Positions 55,178 to 64,000 of a stretch of DNA of 64,000 nucleotides are shown piece by piece. This stretch comes from Pegoplata infirma. Taxonomy: Eukaryota > Arthropoda > Insecta > Diptera > Anthomyiidae. Made by a program: the position numbers and the translations under genes. The stretch lies in NCBI GenBank assembly GCA_963921195.1, contig OY992540.1:43609890-43673889 (forward strand), in the 5' to 3' direction. Every line of letters starts with the position of its first letter. Position 1 is the stretch's first letter. The notes beneath the pieces were generated by a model, which had not been told where the DNA came from, did no database searches, and worked only from the letters and a program-made list of their open reading frames with translations.

Positions 55178-58100
55178 ATGAAATCCAGAATGTGCAGTCT
55201 CAAACATCAAACGTGGTATCGTCTAAAACCCTTAACAATGTTAATTCGAATGAACCAGTTGTAAGACCGTTGCAATTGCCTGCTTCAACAACATTTGAAA
55301 TCTTGACAGAGAGCCAAACAACATTTGCTCCTCTATGCAATGTACCTGGCATCCCAGAAACACATCGGAAATTGCTTTCAACAAAATCTGAATCTTTAAG
55401 CAATCTTCCTTCCAATACAAAACTAAATGAAATCGCAGAAATAAAACCTCAATTGTTTGCATCAAAATGTACTCCTCCAGTCAATCCACCTGATATGACA
55501 AAATTAAACAAAATCCCCGAAACGCATCCTTCTCCATTTAATCTATCTGGCATTACAAAACTACCAGAAATACACCCGGAATCAACAAAAATTGTGCCAT
55601 TAAATCCCCGTTCAATTTTAAAGCCAACGACGAAAAAATCATTAACTTCTTTAATCACTTTTGATCCAAAAACACCTAATATTAAAAAAAATTTGTCAGC
55701 TAATTCATATTCAATTTTAAAACCGCGTTCTTCAACATCAACAATAATGTCTTCATCAACAGATGCAGATGGAGTAGATCCCATGTTAGATTCTTCAACA
55801 TCATCAACGTTTAGTCCTCCATTGTTGTCAAAAGACACATTTCTTGAATTTGATTCTTGTTACACATCTGTAAAATATGCTGCCATAACTAAAAATAAAT
55901 CTGCCTTGTTAAATTTCAATTCCCGATATTCTGTATATCCAATAAATCGTTCTCCTCCCAAGAATACATACGAATACAAAGTTTCCATGAATAATCCACC
56001 TAAAAAAAAAATTGCAGAAATAACAACAGAAGATGATGTAATATTTCCATCCATAAAACGGCTTCGATTTAATCCAAACAAAAAGGATGATGATGAGTGT
56101 TGTTACTGCAAGTGTCACGAAGGAAAGGATGTTACAGACCTTAAAATAAATTCCTTATTGAGGACAATTGAGGAATTAAAGGAAAAAGAACAAGAACTTA
56201 TTAAAACTCAAAAGGAATATATTGAAATGGACAAAAAAGTTGAGGTGCTGCAAAAACAAATAGGTGATATGAGAAATAGGTGTATCATTCCAGATCGATC
56301 TGCTAGCGAAGAAAGTATCACATTCTCGAGGATGATATGCGAAGCTAAAAAACAGTTTAACGAAGCCGAGAAAATAATATCGCAAAATCTTCTTTTAATT
56401 TCATCAAGACAATATTCTTTCATGCGCGACACCCTTGGATTTCGACTGCCTCATCCAACCACTGCCCGTCGTTGGCGACCATTGAAAAAGGTAAATCCTG
56501 GTTTGGATCCAGCCGTAATAGAAAACCTCAAAGTTTTTACATCTAAATTTTCAAAAAGAGAGAAGTTGTGCAGTCTTGTTTTTGATGAAATCGAAATTAA
56601 AAAAGCGTTAGAGTACAACAAGTCGGAGGATATTGTAGATGGTTTTGTTGATTATGGTAACGGAGTTAGAACATTTGATGTGGCCAATAAATGTCTTTTC
56701 TTTATGCTTAAGGGAGTGTGCAGCAATTGGAAATACATCCTTAGCTACTATCCTGTTTCAAAGAAGGTAGATATAAAAGAAATCGTGTTTGCCAATTTAA
56801 AAAAAGCCCACGAAATAGGTTTGACAGTAAAATGTCTCATATGTGACCAAGGCCCATCCAATGTCGGGTTATATAATGGCTTAGGAGTGACGGAAGAAAA
56901 TCCAACACTCATATATGACGGTAAACCCATTCAATGCCTCTTTGACTATTGTCACCTAATAAAGTCGATAAGAAATAACTTCATAACTCATGGATACAGC
57001 ACATCTAACGGAAAAATAAGATTTTCCGTTATAAGGAGTGTATTTCAAGCAGATGACGACAACTTTCAGTTTAAAATGTTGCCCAAAGTTACTAAAAAGC
57101 ATATTTGGCCAGATAATTTTCAGAAAATGTCGGTGTCAAGGGCTACCCAAGTTCTAAGTAATTCAATGGCAGCCGCAATCAGGTTGGGTATAAAAAGAGG
57201 TTGGCTGAAAAGTGAATATGCGTTGGAAACATTAAAGTTTGTAAAGTCAATGAATGATATCTTCGATGAACTTAATGTAAAGAGTTTTCACACAAAGAAC
57301 CCTTGCAATAGGCCAATAATAAGAGGAAAATCTGCAAAATACAAAAGATTAGAGGCTGCTATTGAGAAATTTAAAGACTTAAAGATTGACTCAAACAACG
57401 TGAGATGCATAAAAGGATTTATTCAAACCATTCGTGGCATTATATTGATGGCAGATAATATTTTCAGCGAGAATGAAGACATTACGTTTATACTTCCTGG
57501 AAAATGCAATCAGGATTGCATTGAAAATTTATTTTCCAGAATAAGAGGTGCCTTGGGAAATGGTCAGCATCCATCTGTCAGAGAGGTAAAATATATCACG
57601 GCAAGAATTATTTCAACCAAGATTTTAAGGGCCAAAGTGGAAAACAAATCTTCAAAAAATTGTTTAGATGATGATGAAATAATGTTAGATTTTGCTGCTG
57701 ATCTAAACATCGAAATTGCGAGTGAAGATGATTGTATAGATAGCCTGCTTGTAAAATCTGTTGCCGATCGTATTAAAGTTTACTTTGATAATGACACTGG
57801 GAAATGGATTGGAGAGGAAAATGGTGACACAGTAGCCGAATTGGAAGTGCAACGTTTTTTTATTGGATACACTATATACCAAAGTGTTGTCAGAGATTTA
57901 AAATGTCAAAAATGCATAAGTCGGATGATAAAAGATTTCGTGGGTGATAACATATCTGAGGGTCTTATCGAAATGAAAAACTATGGTGATTCGTCTAATT
58001 TGCACCTGGTTAATGTCAATGATGATGTTTTTGCAATACTACAACTACATATGGCTTGCTTTAAAGAACTGTTTGTCTTATATGGCCATGAGAAAAACGT

Positions 58101-58323
58101 AAAGGATCTTGTTTATAAGGCAATTATTGAAAAGACCAACAGCACATATCGTCATTGGTTTCATAAGGATGAAATATGTCAAGAACATCATTTGAAGCTT
58201 CTGGATTTTTCTTTAAGAGTTTTGTTATTTAAAAATACAAAGTGGTTGGCAAATGCTTTCAAGGACGAGGAATCTGAGAAGAGGAAAACCAACAAAAAAT
58301 TAAGAAAACTCAACGCTAAATAA
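55178..58323 (+). CDS. P-superfamily (THAP9-like) transposase, main exon
   Basis: A continuous frame of 1,049 codons, read from the acceptor after TTAATTTAAG, completes a Tyr codon from the THAP exon. Numbered from that exon's ATG, residues about 64-360 are Ser/Pro-rich linker. A Cys cluster CCYCKCH (about 370-376) and a coiled coil (about 387-427) follow. Next come the P-family motif LGFRLPHPTTARRWR and an RNase H-like core with LVFDEIEIKK (Asp532), CLICDQGPSN (Asp619) and NQDCIENLFSRIRGALG (Glu845). LFDYCHLIKSIRNN is a further P-family block. The D, D, E set is complete and there is no stop, so it is either an active transposase or a domesticated one. If the THAP exon is not joined, the protein would lack its DNA-binding head. 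Confidence 0.92.
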
Positions 58324-58365
58324 ACATTTACTGTAAGTATTTAATAGATAACACTTTATTAAATA

Positions 58366-59458
58366 CACTCAAAAAATTATGTTAGTAAAATCAATTGAAA
58401 ATGTCAGTTAAAATAATTACTTTGTAAGTTGTTTTGGGGTCAACTACTTTTTCAGTTAAATCAACTAACAATGTTAGTTATTTTAACTGACAAAAAACAA
58501 CTGCCTTATGTAGTAAAAACTACTTACATTCGTAGTCAAAACAACTAACATATAGTAAAAATAAAATAATTAATACATAATTTTTTTTTTCAAAAAATTT
58601 TTCAGAAAAAAAGTTGAAGACCAAAATTTTTCAAAGTCAATTTTTTTTTTTAAAAAAGTTGTGAAAATTAAAAATAAATAAATTTTATTTTTTGGGAAAA
58701 TTTTTCAGTGATAAAGAATTAAAATTAACTACTTTAAATAACTGTGACTACATCACAGTACTTGTTTGTTAGGTGTTCAAAAAAACGACTTAAAATGACT
58801 AACAGAAATAGTTGTTTGATATTTTTCACACAAAAACTACTGACTGCAGTTGAAAACAACTAACTACTTTAAAATATACACTCAGAAAATTATGTCAGTT
58901 ACTACATGTTAGTTGTTTTTATATTTTACAGTAGTTAGTTGTTTTCAACTACAAAGTCAGTTATTTTTGCATAAAAAATATCAAACAACTATTTCTGTTA
59001 GTTAATTAAAGTCCTTTTTTTTTTTTTTAATAACTAACAAAAAAAAACTGTAATGTAGTAGCAGGTTTTTAAAGTAGCTAATTTTATTTTTTTTATCTCT
59101 GAAAATTTTTCAAAGTTTTTTCCAAGAAAAAAAAACGTTTTTTTATTTTTCACAACTTTTGGTCTTAATTTTTTTTCTGAAAAATTTTTTGAAAAAAAAT
59201 ATATATATTGTTTATTTTATTTTTACTACATATTAGTTGTTTTGACTACAAATGTTAGTAATTTTTACTACATAAGTCAGTTGTTTTTTGCCAGTTAAAA
59301 TAACTAACATTGTTAGTTGATTTAACTGAAAAAGTAGTTGACCCCAAAACAACTTACAAAGTAGTTATTTTAACTGACATTTTCAGTTGATTTTACTAAC
59401 ATAATTTTTTGAGTGTACAAACAACTAACATGTAGTAAATTACATAATTTTCTGAGTG
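58366..59458. mobile_element. TA-inserting MITE (CACTCA...TGAGTG) carrying a reversed copy of itself
   Basis: The left end is CACTCAAAAAATTATGTTAG and the right end is CATAATTTTCTGAGTG, with TA on both sides. Forty bases before its right end a second copy of the same family is inserted in reverse, making the whole look like a long palindrome. GTTAGTTGTTTT motifs recur throughout. Without it, the gap between the donor-like 58,333 and acceptor-like 59,520 would be only about 95 bases. Confidence 0.75.
58879..59415. mobile_element. Inner reversed copy of the CACTCA MITE
   Basis: The left end CACTCAGAAAATTATGTCAG matches the inverse of the outer right end. The right end ATAATTTTTTGAGTG matches the inverse of the outer left end. 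TA is duplicated. The empty site AAATATACAAACAACTAACA is seen intact at 25,648 and 26,000. Confidence 0.75.
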
Positions 59459-60229
59459 TAACAGTTTTTTATTTAACATCGTTAATATTATTTAAATATT
59501 TAACATTTTTATCGTTATAGATCATATACTGTTTTCGTTATTTTTTTTTTAACACTTTACACTGTAATACAAATATGCAGAAGATTGGAGATGCAGCAGA
59601 TATACTAATTTCCATGAGCATTTTTAAATGTGTTTATTTGATATGATTACTTTTTGTATGAAACGTCAAAAGTTACTTATGCATGGAAACTTTCATTAAG
59701 GTACATTGACGCAGCGTCAAAAGATAGTGGAGGACCAGTGTAAATGCACTATTAGAGGAAACTGTAAACCACAGTACAGGCTAGTATGCAAACAATCGTG
59801 CTAATTGCGTACTTTCCAATATGGTGGTATGGTTTTTAGTACAGAATTATCATTGCTGCCTAGTGTATGTGTGCCTGTACGTGTGAGCTTTTGTTGTTGT
59901 TTGTTTACGTTTTGTATGAAACGTCAAAAGTTACACCGTGTGCTGTCACTAATACTTATACACATCACACGCAACTATGTGAACCTACTACTCATGTACT
60001 GTGCTGTGAACGCACTATTACTGTAAGTATTTAATTGAACAATGTTTATTACACAACACTATTTATTTTGAAATTTTAATCGTTACAGATTACATATTTT
60101 TTTCATTACTGAAAAGGCAGTTGACACTGTTATACAATGAAATTTAATGAAATTTTTACAATGAAATATGTTAAATGCGAAACTCGGACAATTTGTCAAA
60201 ACGATTTATTTAAAAATAATTTCATTAGT

Positions 60230-60504
60230 CCTGTTTTCGCATAACCGTATATATGTTAACATTAACTCATTAACTGGAAACGTAATCACCTTTAAAAAAA
60301 TTTACATGGCATCATTGTTGTTGAATGTCAAAGTTTATTAAGGCAAAAACGGGAGACTCATTTTTTATGTCGTTGCTATTTCATTAAAAATGTTAACTTT
60401 TTTATCGAAGTTTAAAATTAACGATAATTGTACTAGCTAAACATAAGCGAGGATAATTTAAAATTTTTATAGGTAAGCGTATATATGGTTATGAGAAAAC
60501 AGGG
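60230..60504. repeat. MITE inside the module array, TIR CCTGTTTTCKCATAACCRTA
   Basis: CCTGTTTTCGCATAACCGTA at the left pairs with the inverse of CCTGTTTTCTCATAACCATA at the right. Confidence 0.7.
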
Positions 60505-60836
60505 ATATTATTTAAATATTCGAATTTTTTATCGTTACAGATCCTATACTTTTTTGTTGTTATTAAAAAGACAGTTTACACTGTAATACGGCACATAGTT
60601 TACTTAAATGTAATTTAATCATAGAGAAGGATTAGTATAGATTGGTAGAGATGTAACTGCAAATCATACCGTATAGACATGCAACAAGCATGATTATTTT
60701 GGTACTTTTAATATGGAGGCATTAAATATACTACTAAATTTACCTTTTTAGTCGTGGACACGGTATAGCATTGCATATACCAATGAAGAAAAAGAAGATT
60801 TATATACATTTACTGTAAGTTTTAAATTGGCCACTA

Positions 60837-61503
60837 ATACCCTGCCCTCACTTAAGCATAGCACTCTTTTTCACGTCGAAAATTTCACTTAAAGCATAGT
60901 ACTCTATTTTTTACGGTAAAATTTCACTTAAACTTTAAACGCCTTAAATAACAATAAAACATTTAAAAGTCAACAACTTTTAAAAGTTATAAGAAAGAAA
61001 CGATCATAAAAAAGTGAAATGTCACTTTTTCACGCAATTTAAATTGTCTTGTTACAAGACTCTTGTATAATAAAAATGCGTGAACACTTTTTTATTTCAT
61101 TAATTCCTTGCGTTGCCAAAATTTATTTTTTTTTATATGAAGTTTGATAGATTTTTTCCCGTGAAATCGAACAGAGTACTATGCTTAAGTTTAGTAAGAC
61201 GTTTTTCACGTAAAAATTTTTTAAACGCCTAATACCCTATTCACACGTACAGCTTTAAATCGTTTTTAGCACCAATATTTTTAGCACTTTCTTTAGTCTA
61301 TTACAGTATATTAACAGAAAATGCTAAAAATAATTGCTAAAAACGGTTTAAAACTGTAAGTGTGAATAGGGTATAAAATAGTAATATGCACCTCAAAAAC
61401 CATTTTTATCAACATTTTCTGTTAATATACAGTGATACAAAAACGAAATTGCTAAAAATATTTTCTTACAAACCGTATTTAGCTGTAAGTGAGAACAGGG
61501 TAT
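60837..61503. repeat. MITE inside the array, TIR ATACCCTGYYCTCACTTA, with nested pieces
   Basis: ATACCCTGCCCTCACTTA at the left and TAAGTGAGAACAGGGTAT at the right. Inside is a second inverted pair (AAGCATAGYACTCT at about 60,856 and AGAGTACTATGCTTAAG at about 61,175) and the smaller MITE at 61,232-61,374. Confidence 0.65.
61232..61374. repeat. Small MITE, TIR ATACCCTATTCACACKTACAG
   Basis: ATACCCTATTCACACGTACA at the left and CTGTAAGTGTGAATAGGGTA at the right are inverse copies. The ends are close to those of the surrounding element, so this is one family inserted into itself. Confidence 0.7.
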
Positions 61504-63660
61504 AAGTTTACTTTATAACACTAATTAATTTTAAAATTGTTTTTGTCGTTACAGTTCATATACTTTTATTTTGATATTTCAAAGCAAACTAATATCATCC
61601 CTCTAGCTCAGATTTCGATTTGTTATATTATTTCATTTAAATGACATACGGCTACTTTTTCAAAGTCATTTTTAATATATCTCTGTACCTCTGGGTAGCA
61701 GTATACAAATTACTAACAGCCGAACTCTATCATACGGGCGTGCAATGGAAACGTCGTTTCACTCTTCAGTTGTGAGAGCAATTGTTAAATCCAAATACAC
61801 TCAAAACCCCACAAAGGTAGCATATAGACCAAGTCTCGCCCACCTTTGAAATTTGTGGGCACGGTATAGCATTGGGTATACCAAGGAAGAAGTTTTATAC
61901 ACATTTACTGTAAGTTTTTAATTGGCCACCAATACCGTTTCGCATTTATTTTTTTAACATGGTTAAACATATGTATATAAATTGTAAAATGATGAATTGC
62001 TTAAATAATATTCAACAAATTAATGCGAATATGGTATAAATTTATTTTATAAAACTTTTTAATTTTAAACGTTTTTATCGTTACAGATCATATATATTTT
62101 TAAAAGACAGTTTATACTGTAATACAGCACATAATTTACTTAGAGATGTAACTGCAAATATAATAATTGTCGTACATCCAACATGGTGGCAGTATAAAAA
62201 TTACTTTATAATGAACGCATGTATGGAAACCTCGTCTCATTGTTCCATTATGCGAGCGATGGTCGTCTTCACTTTTTTCATTCGTGCTCGATCACTTTTT
62301 TCATTCGTGCACTCAGTATAGCAATTGGTACACCAATGAGGAAAAAGAAGATTTTTAAACATTGACTGTAAGTTTTTAATTGACCACTTATTTTTTTTTT
62401 TTCATAACACTTTTAAATTTTAAAAATGTTTTTATCGTTACATATCACTTTCCTTTTTTTGTTTTAAAGACTGTAATACAAAACGTCGCCTCACTCTTCC
62501 ATCGTGAGAGCAATGGTCGTATTGTGACCGGCGTATCCCACGTGATAAATCCAACTATACTCAAAATACAAAAAAAGCAGGATATAGATTGAGTCTCGAT
62601 CAGCCTTTACATTCGTGGATACAGTATAGCAATTGGTACACCAATGAAGAAAAATAAGATTTATAAACATTAACTGTAAGTTTTTAATTGACCAATTAGT
62701 TTTTTTTCATAACACATTTAAATTTAAAAATTGTTTTTACCGATACACACCTATCACTTCCCTTTTTTTATTTCAAAGACAGGTTACACTGCAATAGGAA
62801 ACGTCGCCTCACTCTTCCATTGTGAAAGCAATGATCGTATTGTGTCCGGCGTTTTCCATATGATAAATCCAACTATACTCAAAATACCAAAAAAGGCAGT
62901 AAATGGATTAAGGTCAATAACCTTTTTAATTCGTGGACACAGTATAACATTGTGTATACCAATGCAGATTTATATAGATTTATGTAAGTTTTTAATTGGC
63001 TACAAAGTTTTTTACAACACTTTTTAAAATTGTTGTTATCGTAACATATCATTTACTTTTTTTTTTATATATCAAAGACAGGTTACACTGCAATAGGAAA
63101 CGTCGCCTCACTCTTCCATTGTGAGAGCAATGGTCGTATTGTGTTCGGCGTTTCCCACGTGTTAAATCCAGCTCGATCACTTTTTTCATTCGTGCACACA
63201 GTATAGCAATTGGTACACCAATGAGGAAAAAGAAGATTTTTAAACATTAACTGTAAGTTTTTAATTAAGCACTTAGCCACGTGATAAATCCAACTGTAAT
63301 CAAAATACAACAAAGCCAGGATATGGATTGAGTCTCGATCACCCTTTTCATTTGTCCACGGTATTGCATTGGGTATTCCAATGAAGAAAATAAGATTTTT
63401 AATTTTTCAATTGTTTTATCGTTACAGATTAAAATCGTTTCTTTTGTTATTTAAAAGACATTGTGGCAGTATAAAAATTACATAATGATCAACGCTCTCT
63501 TGCAGGCGTGCTAGGGAAACGTCGTTTCACTCTTCCATTGTGAAAGCAATGGTCGTAATGTGTCCGGCGTTTCCCACGGCATAGCATTGTGTGTACCAAG
63601 TGGTACCAAGGTAGAAGAATATTTATATACATTTACTGTAAGTTTTAAATTAGTCACTTT

Positions 63661-64000
63661 ATTTTATAATACCATATTCGCTTTCATTTAAACTATCCAG
63701 CAAAAAAATAAACGAAGTGGTTCAAAAAGAATTAGTGGTTACAACACATACAAAGTAGCGATAGGTGTCGAACTTCATAGTCCGTAGGAAGTACTTTTAG
63801 AATCACTTCCAAAAATGCTACAAAATAACAATAAAAACATCTTTCACCAGTTCTTTACTTAATGATTTTGAAGTACCTCTTTCATATGTATGTTCTTTGG
63901 AATTAAATTAAAAAGTGCAAATTTCTGGCACTTAAGTATTAGATCAAATTAAATCAAATCACCACTACATATGAACTTCTTTTTCAACTGAAACACTTAG
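63661..64000. other. Right edge, non-coding
   Basis: No module motif, gene or clear repeat seen in the last 340 bases. CAAATTAAATCAAATC runs occur near 63,945. Confidence 0.35.

Larger units (their letters stand above)
58333..63660 (+). repeat. Array of ~9 intron/exon-like modules downstream of the P-type gene
   Basis: Each module ends in a donor-like ACTGTAAGT (GT at 58,333; 60,023; 60,815; 61,910; 62,368; 62,676; 62,984 with TATGTAAGT; 63,253; 63,638). A short spacer with TTTTTAATTGRCCAC follows, then TTTTTATCGTTACAG or a variant (AG at 59,519; 60,087; 60,539; 61,553; 62,085; 63,426; AG lost near 62,441, 62,748 and 63,047). Module bodies share AGACAGTTTACACTGTAATA, GGAAACGTCGCCTCACTCTT, CCATTGTGAGAGCAATGG, CCCACGTGATAAATCC and AGTATAGCAATTGGTACACC-type blocks. 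The first donor copy lies ten bases after the P-type stop. No conserved frame is kept, so this is not a protein array as it stands. Confidence 0.75.

Noticed and set aside
55200..56930. Several - strand frames of 60-129 codons
   Set aside because: They are antisense shadows of the P-type transposase exon and lack any family feature.
62380..63027. Two related frames (NVASLFHxESNxRIVxGV) as a protein repeat
   Set aside because: The frame is not kept in the other modules and stops differ. The shared residues follow from shared DNA of the module array.

Overview
This window looks like AT-rich nuclear DNA of a higher fly (Diptera, Brachycera, probably a calyptrate). The evidence is GT-AG introns, a Smg1 kinase gene, dipteran-style non-LTR, mariner, Harbinger and P-superfamily elements, and many dispersed copies of a repeat running from TATACCCTCC to a TTTGTCATTCCGTTTGTAAC-like block. 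The taxon is an inference; no species can be named from the sequence.

Left third (1-17,000): the 3' half of the nonsense-mediated-decay kinase gene Smg1 (nonC in Drosophila) runs on the + strand. Six exons (4354-4673, 4751-5498, 9976-10533, 11095-12108, 12913-13288, 16787-16992) join in frame to 1,073 codons. They cover the last part of the kinase domain, a long helical insertion and the FATC tail. The introns are full of elements: broken non-LTR pieces, 21-bp repeat arrays, a deleted mariner and a three-deep nest of one MITE family with 3-bp target duplications.

Middle (17,000-30,500): after Smg1 lie a 1.9-kb palindrome, one intact intron-containing tRNA-Ile(UAU) gene on the - strand, and a dense series of nested TIR elements. 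Several insertion sites here can be read exactly.

Right half (30,500-59,000): a P-superfamily (THAP9-like) transposase gene has its THAP exon at 30,779-30,965 and a second exon at 55,178-58,323. The two splice in phase into about 1,110 residues with a D, D, E core. The 24.2-kb intron between them holds a PIF/Harbinger element of about 17.6 kb. Both Harbinger genes are open and spliceable: a Myb/SANT-like protein (+, 32,897-38,647) and a DDE transposase (-, 50,026-41,026). Each of these genes carries a very large repeat in one intron: about 4.3 kb of a roughly 160-bp satellite in the first, and about 7.1 kb of foldback DNA made of roughly 29-bp units in the second. The foldback itself contains a 1.3-kb TTA-flanked element. 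A TA-flanked element carrying a 21-bp array lies between the two Harbinger genes.

Right edge (58,323-64,000): directly after the P-type stop codon a degenerate array of about nine modules begins. Each module keeps a donor-like ACTGTAAGT, and six keep an acceptor-like TCGTTAYAG or close relative. Younger MITEs interrupt the array, including one that inserted into its own copy in reverse. The array continues towards the window edge.

Overall this is one host gene end, one tRNA and a multi-level nest of DNA transposons. The most unusual points are the intact Harbinger inside an intact P-type gene, the repeat-loaded introns, the array of intron/exon-like modules, and a MITE family built from inverted 21-bp arrays.
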